Assembly (NCBI GenBank): GCA_039811765.1
Contig: JBDHZF010000027.1
Location: 1-26,095, forward strand
Direction of reading: 5' to 3'
Length of the DNA: 26,095 bases
Source: JAGQUL01 sp039811765
GTDB taxonomy: Bacteria; Actinomycetota; Thermoleophilia; Gaiellales; SKUG01
Part shown: positions 8,232 to 15,490 of the stretch, piece by piece
Layout: the number at the start of each line of letters is the position of its first letter
How positions within the stretch are numbered: position 1 is the stretch's first letter
Translations under genes and position numbers: made by a program
Notes under the pieces: generated by a model
Database searches by the model: none
What the model was told of the DNA's origin: nothing
The model's input: the letters and a program-made list of their open reading frames with translations, nothing else

Positions 8232-8693
8232 ATGAAAGCAACCGACCCCGATCGATTCCACGCCTTCAGTCGGCTGGTGCTGACGGTGAGCGAGAGCTCG
8301 CTCGAAGGCGTTCGCACCGACCACACCTTCGAGCTGCGCGCGACACGAGCGGGCGCGGAGGTGTGGCGTTCGAGCATCCTGCACGCGCCCGGCGGCAGTT
8401 GTTCGAGCGGCGAGCGATTCGTCGGCTCGCTCACGTCCAGGCAGGTAATCGACTTGCTCGAGGAGATCGAGCGCAGCGGCGTGTACGAGGCGCTGCCAGC
8501 AATGGGACTGGTGTCGGGAACCATCGATCCCGGCGCGACTCCGCTCGTGTCGATGCGGCTCGAGTCGACTACCCGCGAACGCACCGTGCTCGACCATGCC
8601 CCAGCGGATAGAACGATCGTCGGCGACGTTACCGAAGCGGTGCGTCGTCGCGTCGATCTCGCGATGGAACGCGCGCTCTCCAGCGCTGGCTGA
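8232..8693 (+). CDS. Hypothetical protein, 153 residues
   Basis: I do not recognise this family. The protein has no signal peptide or membrane segment. It alternates predicted beta stretches (FELRATRAGAEVWRSSI, PLVSMRLES) with a helix (SRQVIDLLEEIERSGVYEAL). The ATG at 8232 has only weak ribosome-binding sequence upstream. The 216-base region separating it from the divergent receiver gene holds no feature I can name. The codon pattern fits the surrounding genes, so a real gene is likely. Confidence 0.65.
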   Translation: MKATDPDRFHAFSRLVLTVSESSLEGVRTDHTFELRATRAGAEVWRSSILHAPGGSCSSGERFVGSLTSRQVIDLLEEIERSGVYEALPAMGLVSGTIDPGATPLVSMRLESTTRERTVLDHAPADRTIVGDVTEAVRRRVDLAMERALSSAG

Positions 8694-8724
8694 TCGCGCG
8701 CGTTCGCGCAGTCGCGCGACGGGG

Positions 8725-8730
8725 TACCTG
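8725..8730 (+). promoter_or_regulatory. Probable -10 (TACCTG) of a leaderless transcript
   Basis: The sequence GGGGTACCTG is followed by seven bases and the ATG at 8738, giving the TA-box to start-codon spacing expected of leaderless mRNA. Confidence 0.4.
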
Positions 8731-8737
8731 CTCAACG

Positions 8738-9226
8738 ATGTCCGACGTCGCGCTCCAGTACATGCAACCAATCTGGGTTGCCGCCATGCGCCACCACGGA
8801 CCACACGATCCGAACCTCACCGACGCCACATGGCAGGAGCTGATCTTGTGGGCGTCGCCCCGTCGCCTGCTCGGCCGTTCGCACGACGCGCGCGGGATCG
8901 GTCTGCTCTGGGACGATCCGCGCCAGTTCGACGCGCGCGACCGTCGCTACGACGTGGGCGTGCCGATCGACGCCGCCGACGCGTCCAGCGTGGAAGCGCC
9001 CGCGTTCGTGATCGTCACCGCTCCGGGCCGCTATCTGCGCACCGTGCACGAAGGCGCGTACGACTCGATCGAGCGCACCTACGAGCAGGTGTTCGACGGG
9101 CCGATGCGCTACGACGGGTGGACGCTGCTCGCCCAGCCGATCATCGAGGTGTATCGCAACTCGCCGTCAGAGGTGGACGAGGAAGAGTTGCGCACCGACA
9201 TCTACATCCCCGCTGTGAAGCTCTGA
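8738..9226 (+). CDS. GyrI-like (SbmC / AraC effector-binding domain) protein
   Basis: The product has 162 residues and matches the GyrI-like small-molecule-binding fold: a conserved arrangement of paired beta-alpha-beta units, the PGRYLRTVHEGAYDSIERTYEQVF segment, a WTLLAQPIIEVYRNSP strand and the family-typical ending EEELRTDIYIPAV. It has no helix-turn-helix, so it is a free-standing effector-binding domain rather than a regulator. Relatives bind drugs or hydrophobic ligands, inhibit gyrase or hydrolyse cyclopropane-type substrates; the role here is open. The gene converges with the zinc-ribbon gene 13 bases away. Confidence 0.85.
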   Translation: MSDVALQYMQPIWVAAMRHHGPHDPNLTDATWQELILWASPRRLLGRSHDARGIGLLWDDPRQFDARDRRYDVGVPIDAADASSVEAPAFVIVTAPGRYLRTVHEGAYDSIERTYEQVFDGPMRYDGWTLLAQPIIEVYRNSPSEVDEEELRTDIYIPAVKL

Positions 9227-9239
9227 TCGCGCGGCGCGT

Positions 9240-9806
9240 TCAGATTCCGTGCGGGCGGGTGCGTTGCAGGCGCTTGATCAGCGACACCATGTCGTTTCGG
9301 TAGCGACCCGACAAGATTCCGCGCGGCAGGCGGCCCATGAGCGCGCGGTACTCCCACGGATACTCGAGCGTGTTGCGGCGATTCGGGGGGATCTCCAAGT
9401 ACGTGACGAGCACGTCCATATGTTCTTCGTTCATCGCGAACACCATCGTGCCGCCGAGCCGTCCCGCGTAGTACGCCTGCCACCGCTGCGGGCTGTCGCC
9501 GGGGGACGGTCCCCACGAGCACACCGAGCACGCGAATCGCGGATCGACGAGCTTGGTGACGTTGCGATACTCCGAGCCGTCGCCCACGATCCGTGCGTAG
9601 TTCGAGCAGCTCGGGCAATGCACCGCGATCTGCAGATGCTCCACGTGCAGCTCGTCGTCGACGCTCACGCCCTCGGGGCGAGGAAGTTCGTCCACGGGAA
9701 GCACGCCGATCCACCCGGATCGCGGTGCGGACGTTGCTTCCTCGTTGCACAGCGGCGCGCCGTGCGTCCCTTTCATCAAGCCCTTGAGCGACATCGGCGA
9801 GTCCAT
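9240..9806 (-). CDS. Zinc-ribbon protein of unknown function
   Basis: The product has 188 residues. A CPSC (C64, C67) and a CSVC (C93, C96) pair 25 residues apart form a likely structural zinc ribbon. The following region is rich in aromatic and Arg residues (RWQAYYAGRLGG, NTLEYPWEYRALMGRLPRG). No named family was recognised. Start choice is uncertain: ATG 9806, 9794 or 9776 are all in frame, and the last has AAGGG just upstream. The gene begins 28 bases after the protease stop on the same strand, so the two probably share a transcript. Confidence 0.65.
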   Translation of the reverse strand: MDSPMSLKGLMKGTHGAPLCNEEATSAPRSGWIGVLPVDELPRPEGVSVDDELHVEHLQIAVHCPSCSNYARIVGDGSEYRNVTKLVDPRFACSVCSWGPSPGDSPQRWQAYYAGRLGGTMVFAMNEEHMDVLVTYLEIPPNRRNTLEYPWEYRALMGRLPRGILSGRYRNDMVSLIKRLQRTRPHGI

Positions 9807-9834
9807 GCCCGATGCGCGTCCAGCGCACGCATCG

Positions 9835-11484
9835 TCAGCCGGCGGCGGGCAGCGGGGGCTGCGCGATCAGACCGAGATCGTTGGCGACGGCGCGCACCGT
9901 CGCGCGCAAGTTGTCGGCCACGACGATGCCGTACCCGGTCGCGTCGTCCGGTCCGGGCTCGCCAACGTCCTGCGCCGAGCGCTTGAGCACTTCCTTCATG
10001 GCGCGCGTGTCGAACATGCGACCGGTCTCTTCGAGCGCGGCTTGCTGCGCGTCGGCGATCACGGCGGTGGCGAGCGGCGTCGCCATCGAGGTGCCCTGCC
10101 ATCCGGTCTCCACGCCGCCACCGGGCACGGACGAGCGAATGTCCACGCCGGGCATCGAGATGAACGGCACGGGCTCCGCGCCTCCCTCGACGGGCAACGG
10201 GTTCGGTCCCCTGGACGAGAAGCTCGCAGGCTTGTCGTCGCGATCGGTCGCGCCGACCGTGATGATGTGCGGGTTCGACGCGGGCGAACCGATCGTGCCG
10301 GCTCCGGACTCGCCGTCGTTGCCGGCGGCGAACACGTTGATGATGCCCATCGCGTCCATGTTGCGCAGTGCGTTCATGTAGCTGACGCTCGTACCGTCGG
10401 CGCTGCCCCACGAGTTGTTGATGATGTCCGGGCCGAGCGCGATCACTCGCTTGGTGGCGGGGTTGTTGCCGGGCGTGGGCATGCGCGGCGCGACGATGTT
10501 CTGGAACGAGCTGAGCAGCATGCCGTCGCTGCCGCCGTCAGGTCCCAGGCCGCGCGCGGCGACCCACTTCGCGTCGGGCGCGCCGCCGAGCTGCACGCCG
10601 GCGTAGTGGCCGAGGATCGTGCCCGTCACGTGCGTGCCGTGTCGTCCCTTGTCCACTGGGGATGGGGAGCGATCGTCCGTCACCGCGTCGTACCAGTTGC
10701 CCGTGTCCGACCGGTTGCCGGTCTGCGGGTCGTAACCGCGGTAGTTGCCGAGCACGTACGGGCTGGAGACGTCCACGCCGGTGTCGATCACGCCGACCGT
10801 CACGCCCTTGCCCGTCAAGCCGTCCGCGTTGGCCTTCGCGATGCCGACGCGCGCGAGGTTCCACTGCGGATCGGTCGCCAAGTCGACCGGCTTCGCGCCT
10901 GGCGCCGCTGGCGCGCCGTTCGGCTGCTGCACGTCCACGGGCAAGTCGGCGAGCGCGTCGCTCGCGCCCGTGACCGCGTCTTCGATGGGAGCGAGCTGGT
11001 CCGTGTATTGGCCCGGATGGTCGAGCACGTGCGTCGCGCTCTTCGCGGCCTGCGCCACGCCCGCGGCCGATTGCATCGTGGTGAGCGCGGTCTCGTCGCC
11101 GTACACGACGATCGAGTTCTGGATCCACAGCGGCGTGTAGCCGCGGCGCTCGGACACGTGCCCCGAGGCCTTGAGCCCGTCGAGCACCTTCCACAACGGC
11201 GTCTGCGTCTTCACCATGTTGTCGATCAGCGTCTTCGCCACGTACTGGCGACGATCGGGACCCATCGGCATGGCGAACGCCTTCTCGACATCGCGCGTGG
11301 CTTGATCGTCGAGCACCACGACGAACTCGGAGAACTTCGATTCCTCCTTGTCGATCGCGCGCTGCTCGGCCTTGGTCGGCGGCGCGGGCGTGGCGTTGGT
11401 CGGCGTGTCCGTTTCCAAGCCCATCGAGGCAAAGCCCATCGAGGCAACTTTGGAAGCGACGTCGGCGATCGTCGAGATGGCCAT
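9835..11484 (-). CDS. Subtilisin-family (S8) serine protease, no signal peptide
   Basis: The product has 549 residues. The catalytic triad is intact: Asp234 in VIDTGVD, His282 in RHGTHVTG and Ser466 in GTSMATP; the oxyanion-hole Asn is N357 in NNSWG. About 220 residues precede the catalytic domain and include an inhibitor-I9-like stretch (FVVVLDDQATRDVEKAF...), suggesting a propeptide. The overall layout resembles bacillopeptidase-type subtilases. The start ATG 11484 has GAAAGGG at good spacing. The first residues (MAISTIADVASKVASMGF) are not a signal peptide, so either the protein acts in the cytoplasm or it uses another export route. It is probably cotranscribed with the zinc-ribbon gene downstream. 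Confidence 0.92.
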   Translation of the reverse strand: MAISTIADVASKVASMGFASMGLETDTPTNATPAPPTKAEQRAIDKEESKFSEFVVVLDDQATRDVEKAFAMPMGPDRRQYVAKTLIDNMVKTQTPLWKVLDGLKASGHVSERRGYTPLWIQNSIVVYGDETALTTMQSAAGVAQAAKSATHVLDHPGQYTDQLAPIEDAVTGASDALADLPVDVQQPNGAPAAPGAKPVDLATDPQWNLARVGIAKANADGLTGKGVTVGVIDTGVDVSSPYVLGNYRGYDPQTGNRSDTGNWYDAVTDDRSPSPVDKGRHGTHVTGTILGHYAGVQLGGAPDAKWVAARGLGPDGGSDGMLLSSFQNIVAPRMPTPGNNPATKRVIALGPDIINNSWGSADGTSVSYMNALRNMDAMGIINVFAAGNDGESGAGTIGSPASNPHIITVGATDRDDKPASFSSRGPNPLPVEGGAEPVPFISMPGVDIRSSVPGGGVETGWQGTSMATPLATAVIADAQQAALEETGRMFDTRAMKEVLKRSAQDVGEPGPDDATGYGIVVADNLRATVRAVANDLGLIAQPPLPAAG

Positions 11485-11643
11485 CCGTGACCCTTTCGTC
11501 CATGAATCCCACAGGCGCGGACAGCGGTCCCTGCCGTCCGAACGGTTTGCATCATCATGCACGCTGCGTTGACTGGCCAATCGATTTCCGTGGCAGTTGG
11601 CCTGTGCGTGCCGGATTCGTGGCCGCAGTCGCCTCGGAGCGGG

Positions 11644-11649
11644 TAGGCT
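11644..11649 (+). promoter_or_regulatory. Probable -10 (TAGGCT) of a leaderless transcript
   Basis: GGGTAGGCT is followed by seven bases and the ATG at 11657. There is no ribosome-binding site, and the pattern matches the other TAnnnT boxes in this window. Confidence 0.5.
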
Positions 11650-11656
11650 GGCGACC

Positions 11657-11995
11657 ATGGCGACCGTCTACGAGGTGGAAGAGCTCGAGCAGGCGCTGCA
11701 GGACCTGCAGCTGGACGACCCGGTTCCCGAGAAGGAGCTGTGGTACGCGATCAACACCGCACCGTGGCCATGCCCCGCGTGCGGCGAGGAATTCGAGTGG
11801 GTCACCGCGTGCCATCACGTGGTGATCGCCGAGACGCCCGACCCGTTGCTCGAACACGCCGCGATCGCCAAGAAGGTGGGACGCGATCCGCGCATCGTCA
11901 AGTACGACGGAGGGCTTCCGACGATCACGCTGTACCAGTGGCGCGCGCTGGGGCGTCCCGTGCACGGCGTGCGGCGCGACCTGCGCCCCGCGTGA
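11657..11995 (+). CDS. Small putative zinc-binding protein
   Basis: The product has 112 residues. CPAC (C39, C42) followed nine residues later by CHH (52-54) suggests a metal site. The N-terminus is acidic and helical (EVEELEQALQDLQLDD). The C-terminus has a beta segment (LPTITLYQW) and a basic end. The family is not recognised. The gene is transcribed away from the protease gene, probably from a leaderless promoter at 11644. It ends 43 bases before the tRNA on the opposite strand. Confidence 0.65.
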   Translation: MATVYEVEELEQALQDLQLDDPVPEKELWYAINTAPWPCPACGEEFEWVTACHHVVIAETPDPLLEHAAIAKKVGRDPRIVKYDGGLPTITLYQWRALGRPVHGVRRDLRPA

Positions 11996-12002
11996 CCCCG
12001 CG

Positions 12003-12032
12003 CAAAGCAACAGCGCCCCCGAAGGAGCGCTG
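12003..12032 (-). terminator. Intrinsic terminator of tRNA-Leu with UUCG loop
   Basis: On the minus strand the sequence after the tRNA forms a nine-pair stem, CAGCGCTCC with GGGGCGCTG (one T-G pair), closed by a TTCG tetraloop and followed by the T-rich TTGCTTT. This is a classical rho-independent terminator. The arms are at 12024-12032 and 12011-12019. Confidence 0.8.
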
Positions 12033-12038
12033 CGCGAG

Positions 12039-12122
12039 TGCGGATGAGAGGACTTGAACCTCCACGGGCCGAAGCCCACGGCGACCTGAACGCCGCGCGT
12101 CTACCAATTCCGCCACATCCGC
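12039..12122 (-). tRNA. tRNA-Leu (anticodon CAG)
   Basis: The gene is 84 bases. The acceptor stem is GCGGATG paired with CATCCGC plus discriminator A. The D-arm region reads GGCGGAATTGGTAGACGC, as in leucine tRNAs. The anticodon stem CGGCG/CGCCG encloses the loop TTCAGGT, giving anticodon CAG. A long variable arm (GTGGGCTTCGGCCCGT) and the T-loop GGTTCAAGTCC follow. The 3' CCA is not encoded. A promoter lies directly upstream and a terminator directly downstream, so the tRNA is a one-gene unit. Confidence 0.96.
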
Positions 12123-12134
12123 ATGTGGTGGCCG

Positions 12135-12140
12135 TATCAT
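12135..12140 (+). promoter_or_regulatory. Probable -10 (TATCAT) of a leaderless transcript
   Basis: TATCAT is followed by seven bases and the GTG at 12148. The box shares five base pairs with the tRNA-Leu -10 on the opposite strand, so the two promoters cannot both be occupied. Confidence 0.6.
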
Positions 12141-12164
12141 ACACGTCGTGGATCCACTCGTCAT
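12136..12164 (-). promoter_or_regulatory. Promoter of tRNA-Leu (-35 ATGACG, -10 TATGAT)
   Basis: On the minus strand ATGACG (12159-12164) and TATGAT (12136-12141) are separated by exactly 17 bases. The predicted start near 12129 leaves a short 5' leader before the tRNA at 12122. The -10 overlaps, on the other strand, the -10 of the divergent gene at 12148. Confidence 0.65.
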
Positions 12165-12534
12165 CGTGCACGTCGCGACCGCAGTCGCATTGGTCGCGAC
12201 CAGCATCGTCGTCGGCGTGTGGGGCCTCGCGCGCGCGAAGGCCATCGCAAACGCGGACGACGAGAGCGCCGAGGCGCGATGGTTCGCGCATGTGTTGCAG
12301 CTGTCGCACACGCTGGTGCTCGCCACGTGCTTGCTCGGGTTGTGGCTGCTCTCCGAAGGCACGCATCATGCGGACGACCCGTTGCACGTGCGCGTGTACG
12401 GAACGTTCATGGTCGTCGCGATCGTGGCCGCGTACGGGTATCGAACCCCGGAAGCGCGCCGCAACGTCCGCGTGTTCGCGATCGCCGCGCTTGTGATCGC
12501 GGCGCTTGGTCTGCGCGCCATCGCCACTGGGTGA
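12148..12534 (+). CDS. Small four-helix membrane protein
   Basis: The product has 128 residues with four hydrophobic helices: VIVHVATAVALVATSIVVGVW, LVLATCLLGLWLL, FMVVAIVAAYGY and VFAIAALVIAALGL. A His in helix one and HVLQLSHT before helix two are conspicuous, but no family can be named with confidence. It starts with GTG 12148 and has no ribosome-binding site; a -10-like box seven bases upstream indicates a leaderless transcript. A second small membrane-protein gene follows 44 bases later. Confidence 0.65.
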   Translation: MDPLVIVHVATAVALVATSIVVGVWGLARAKAIANADDESAEARWFAHVLQLSHTLVLATCLLGLWLLSEGTHHADDPLHVRVYGTFMVVAIVAAYGYRTPEARRNVRVFAIAALVIAALGLRAIATG

Positions 12535-12566
12535 CCCGATTGCGTGAACGATCGAACTCGACGGGG

Positions 12567-12572
12567 TAACTG
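12567..12572 (+). promoter_or_regulatory. Probable -10 (TAACTG) of a leaderless transcript
   Basis: GGGGTAACTG is followed by six bases and the ATG at 12579. The sequence is almost the same as the GGGGTACCTG box at 8721-8730. Confidence 0.4.
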
Positions 12573-12578
12573 CACGAC

Positions 12579-12962
12579 ATGTCCGACTCGCAGCGAAACT
12601 TCTTGATCCTTGCCGTGATCGCCGTGCTCGGCGTCACGTTCAGCGGCGCGTTCGGCACGAGCGCCGGACTCGCGTACGGACTGCTCAACCTCGCGTTCGC
12701 GGTGTTGACCGTGTGGTTCCTGATCTGGCTCTACCAACGCAACTCGGGAACGATCGCCGCGATGCCGAGCACGCCGCGTCTCGTGTTGCAGGTCGCTGGG
12801 GCGGTGCTGCTGGCGGTCGTGGTCACCGGCATGACGACGTTCTCGTTCTTGCCGGCGCCATTCGGCTGGAAAGCGGATTACCCCGTGCCGTTTTGGGGGT
12901 TGATCTTCGGCTGCAGCTTCGCGATCTGGTGGGCGTGGCAGCAGCGCACGTCGCGCTGGTAG
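12579..12962 (+). CDS. Small membrane protein of unknown function
   Basis: The product has 127 residues with four predicted transmembrane helices (LILAVIAVLGVTFSGAF, LLNLAFAVLTVWFLIWLY, LVLQVAGAVLLAVVVTGM, FWGLIFGCSFAIWWAW) and short loops. The aromatic-rich C-terminus (WWAWQQRTSRW) should lie at the membrane face. No family is recognised. It has its own likely promoter and converges with the metallopeptidase gene, with 19 bases between the stops. Confidence 0.65.
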   Translation: MSDSQRNFLILAVIAVLGVTFSGAFGTSAGLAYGLLNLAFAVLTVWFLIWLYQRNSGTIAAMPSTPRLVLQVAGAVLLAVVVTGMTTFSFLPAPFGWKADYPVPFWGLIFGCSFAIWWAWQQRTSRW

Positions 12963-12981
12963 CCAGCCAACCGATCGGCGA

Positions 12982-14484
12982 TCACGTCATCAGCTGCGCC
13001 GCGAGATCCTCGAAGTCGTCCGGGGACGAACCGATTTGCAGCGAGACCTGCTCGTTCGTGGGCGCGGTGCCTTGCACGAACAGTTCACGTAAGAACTCGG
13101 CCGCTGCGCCGCTGCAGAACCACTCTTCGCCGTGTTCGCGTCGAAGCCACGCAATGACTTGGGCGCTGGTGCGCCATGCGCGCAGGTAGTCGGCGGCGTA
13201 GAGGCCTGCGTCCATGTCGCTCGCGAACTGGCTCGTGGGGTACGTCATGCGCGTGGCGTCGGAGAGCATCGTCGCGTATCGCTGCGGATTCGCCTGATCG
13301 CGCGGATCGGCCCAGAACAGCAGCTCGTACGCGAGCTTCGCTCCGTAGCGGCGATACAACGACGCGTCCACGAATCGGGTCTGCGCGCACACTCGCTCGG
13401 CGTCCTCGCGCGACATGCCGAAGTGGCGCTGATGCCACAGCGGCTCGTGCGTGATGCGTTCGACGACGTACGAATAGATCTCCGTGAGCGCGTTGTCGGG
13501 GGAGAGGTATCGCTGCTCGAGGGGCAACGTGGAATCGGTGAGTCCGAAGTGCAGCGCGTGCCCAGCCTCGTGCAGGAACGCCTGGTAGTCGGTGATGCCA
13601 CCGGTGGGGCGCACCACGAGATAGACCTCCTCGGGCACGCGCACCGGAATCACGCACGCACGCGGATCCTTTTCCGGTCGATCTTCGAGATCGGGGCGGA
13701 TCGTGGGGATCCGGTCGAGGTCGAATCCGAGCTCGCGCACGGTGGCGTTGCACACGTCGACCATGCGCTCGCGGCTGTACACGTGGTCCCACGGGTGCAG
13801 CGATCGCAGGTACGCGGCATGCGCGCGAGACGGGTGCGGATCGTCGGTTCCGAGCAGCTCGGGAAACAGCGTCGCGGCCTGTTGGTCGTACGCCGCCGCC
13901 GTGCGATCCGACACGTCCGTGACCTTGCGCGAGAACTCGCTGACGTCGATGCCCATGCGCGCGTTGGCGATGCCGCGCTCGCCGTCCAGGCCGAACACGT
14001 CGGTTCGGAGTTCCTGCGATCGGGCGTCGAGCTCGACGTCGCGTTCGGCGAACTCCTCGTCGGCCGCGCACATGCGCTCGTACAGTTGCTCGCGGCGATC
14101 GTAGCTCGCTTCCGCCGCGATCATCGCGCCGAGCGCATTGATCGACACCTGCTCGCCGTCGAATTCGGTGCGCCACGCCAGCCGGTCGTTGAACAACGTT
14201 TGCGCTGCGTCGACGACGTCAGCGGCCGCGAGACCGTCCGCCGCTTCGAACCACAACCGGTTCAGTCGCTCGCGCTCGCCTTCCGACGATGCAGCGTCGC
14301 GCGCCTCGCCCAACGCGTCCAGTTGGTCGCGCGTGAACAGGTGCGCGTAGCGCGCGTAGATGTCGGCGAAATGTGATTCGGACTGTAGCCCGACCACGAC
14401 CTTGTGGCCGTCGGCCATCGATTCCTCGTGATGCTGTTGGATCGCCTTCGCGAAATCGTCGGGAGAGAGCACGGTTGATTCCAT
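12982..14484 (-). CDS. M3-like zinc metallopeptidase
   Basis: The product has 500 residues. The zinc motif is HEAGH at 305-309 (FLHEAGHALHFG), with a third ligand candidate Glu335 in NALTEIYSYVVE, the spacing of gluzincins such as oligopeptidase F and thimet-type M3 enzymes. The long helical N-terminal half and the tail with RAWRTSAQVIAWLRREHGEEWF also fit that fold. There is no signal peptide, so it is likely a cytoplasmic oligopeptidase. The chosen start is ATG 14484, with TACACT six bases upstream suggesting leaderless transcription; the in-frame upstream extension to 14730 is out of character and crosses the next promoter region. The gene is divergent from the pseudopilin operon. Confidence 0.83.
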   Translation of the reverse strand: MESTVLSPDDFAKAIQQHHEESMADGHKVVVGLQSESHFADIYARYAHLFTRDQLDALGEARDAASSEGERERLNRLWFEAADGLAAADVVDAAQTLFNDRLAWRTEFDGEQVSINALGAMIAAEASYDRREQLYERMCAADEEFAERDVELDARSQELRTDVFGLDGERGIANARMGIDVSEFSRKVTDVSDRTAAAYDQQAATLFPELLGTDDPHPSRAHAAYLRSLHPWDHVYSRERMVDVCNATVRELGFDLDRIPTIRPDLEDRPEKDPRACVIPVRVPEEVYLVVRPTGGITDYQAFLHEAGHALHFGLTDSTLPLEQRYLSPDNALTEIYSYVVERITHEPLWHQRHFGMSREDAERVCAQTRFVDASLYRRYGAKLAYELLFWADPRDQANPQRYATMLSDATRMTYPTSQFASDMDAGLYAADYLRAWRTSAQVIAWLRREHGEEWFCSGAAAEFLRELFVQGTAPTNEQVSLQIGSSPDDFEDLAAQLMT

Positions 14485-14490
14485 GCGCGG

Positions 14491-14496
14491 AGTGTA
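14491..14496 (-). promoter_or_regulatory. Probable -10 (TACACT) of a leaderless transcript
   Basis: On the minus strand TACACT is followed by six bases and the ATG at 14484, with no ribosome-binding site. Confidence 0.5.
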
Positions 14497-14544
14497 CTGT
14501 TCGGGTCTCGTCGCCGAAAGCCGAATTCCACGGGGCGTCGTCGA

Positions 14545-14586
14545 TGTGCGTCTTTCGTGCGACTCTTGTTGCACTTTCGTTACAGT
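14545..14586 (+). promoter_or_regulatory. Upstream element shared with 16825: probable control region of pseudopilin operon
   Basis: The 15-base word TGTGCGTCTTTCGTG at 14545 differs by one base from TGCGCGTCTTTCGTG at 16825. It is followed by CTTTCGTTACAGT, which resembles TCGTGACAGT at 16878. TACAGT (14581-14586) could be a -10. The element lies 79 bases before the ATG at 14630 (measured from 14551), compared with 76 bases for the second copy. Confidence 0.45.
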
Positions 14587-14629
14587 TTTGGGGTTGTGCT
14601 CGCGGGGTGCAGAGCGGCACGATTCCTGC

Positions 14630-14974
14630 ATGACGACGCGTCGCGACATGCACTGCGAGCCGGCGCCCGAAGGCGGGCAGGCCACGGTGGAGTTCGTCGG
14701 CGTGCTGCCGCTCGTCGTTTTGGCCTGCACGATCTGCGTGCAGGCGCTGCTCCTCGCGATCGGCGTGTTCGTTGCGCAACCGGCAGTGGACCGTGCCGCG
14801 CGTGGCGCATCGGATGCGGACGTGTCTGCCGCGTTGCCGTCGGCCTATCGTCGCGATGTGCGAGTAACTAGCGACTCGGGGCGCGTGGAACTGCGCGTGC
14901 ACGTGCCCATGGTGCTTCCGATCGGGCGGGATCGGCTCGTCGTGCACTCATCGAGCAGGGCGGTCCGGACATGA
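14630..14974 (+). CDS. TadE-like pseudopilin
   Basis: The product has 114 residues. A short basic leader ends in EGGQATVEF at 14-22, with Gly before the putative prepilin-peptidase site and Glu at position +5, directly followed by one hydrophobic helix (GVLPLVVLACTICVQALLLAIGVFV). The C-terminal half is a small soluble domain (YRRDVRVTSDSGRVELRVHVP). This matches TadE-type minor pseudopilins of tight-adherence (Flp) pili, here in the actinobacterial short form. The stop overlaps the next gene's start in an ATGA. The protein is expected to be inserted in the cytoplasmic membrane and may polymerise or anchor a periplasm-like complex. No TadA, TadB, TadC or Flp pilin gene is in the window. Confidence 0.82.
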   Translation: MTTRRDMHCEPAPEGGQATVEFVGVLPLVVLACTICVQALLLAIGVFVAQPAVDRAARGASDADVSAALPSAYRRDVRVTSDSGRVELRVHVPMVLPIGRDRLVVHSSSRAVRT

Positions 14975-15303
14975 CGACGAATCGTGAACGCGCTCAGGCG
15001 CTCGTCGAGGCAGTGATGATCTTCCCGGTCTGCATGGCGTGCGCGCTCGCGCTGGTGGATGCCGGGGTGCTCGTGCGCGATCGCATCGCGGTGTCGCAGG
15101 CCGCCACGCGCGCCGCTGCGGCGCAGATGGTCGGCGAATCGCCGCGCGAGGCAGCCTTGGGCGCACTGCCGGATCGCGCTCGCGCAAGCGCGCGCATACG
15201 CGTGCGTGGCAGCGAGGTAGTCGTGGTGGCGAGCGGCAATTCGCGCATCGCGAAACTCGTGAGGCACCCGGTGGAGCTGCGGTCGAGCGCGACGTTCGCG
15301 TGA
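14971..15303 (+). CDS. Second TadE-like pseudopilin
   Basis: The product has 110 residues. The N-terminus reads MTTNRERAQALVEAVMIFPV: a basic leader, then QALVE with Glu at position 5 of the presumed mature form, then a hydrophobic helix ending VDAGVLVRDRIAVSQAA. Note that the residue before the cleavage site would be Ala rather than Gly. The remaining half is Ala/Arg-rich with a beta stretch (ARIRVRGSEVVVVASG). It begins inside the stop codon of the first pseudopilin gene, so the pair is translationally coupled and probably made in fixed ratio. Confidence 0.8.
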   Translation: MTTNRERAQALVEAVMIFPVCMACALALVDAGVLVRDRIAVSQAATRAAAAQMVGESPREAALGALPDRARASARIRVRGSEVVVVASGNSRIAKLVRHPVELRSSATFA

Positions 15304-15330
15304 CGCGAGTGGCGATCGTCGGCGGAACGC

Positions 15331-15359
15331 TTGACGAATCCACGGACCCGTCGTTCACT
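15331..15359 (+). promoter_or_regulatory. Possible promoter (TTGACG, 17 bases, TTCACT)
   Basis: The -35 is close to consensus, but the -10 matches only three of six positions. The site lies in the 183-base gap between the pseudopilin pair and the receiver-like gene. Confidence 0.25.
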
Positions 15360-15394
15360 TGCAATAGAGACAACAACGTAGTGCTCCGAGAACG

Positions 15395-15490
15395 ATGCCC
15401 CCAGCCTTCATCAACATCTCGGCGCCCAGCGCGGCACCCCACGCCCGCATGAGCGCTGCATCCGCCGCCCGAATCGGGGTGGACCGATGA
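15395..15490 (+). CDS. Possible 31-residue peptide overlapping the next start
   Basis: An ATG at 15395 opens a 31-codon frame whose TGA overlaps the ATG at 15487 (ATGA), the same coupling used elsewhere in the window. The peptide is Ala/Ser/Pro-rich and matches nothing I know. It may only be a coupling leader or chance. Confidence 0.2.
   Translation: MPPAFINISAPSAAPHARMSAASAARIGVDR

Noticed and set aside
12039..12122. tRNA-Leu as attachment site of an island
   Set aside because: No repeat of the tRNA 3' end was found, and the neighbouring genes on both sides look native.
15358..15450. Small minus-strand peptide beginning MRAWGAALGAEM
   Set aside because: It has no ribosome-binding site, opposes the operon and is only the end of the antisense frame.
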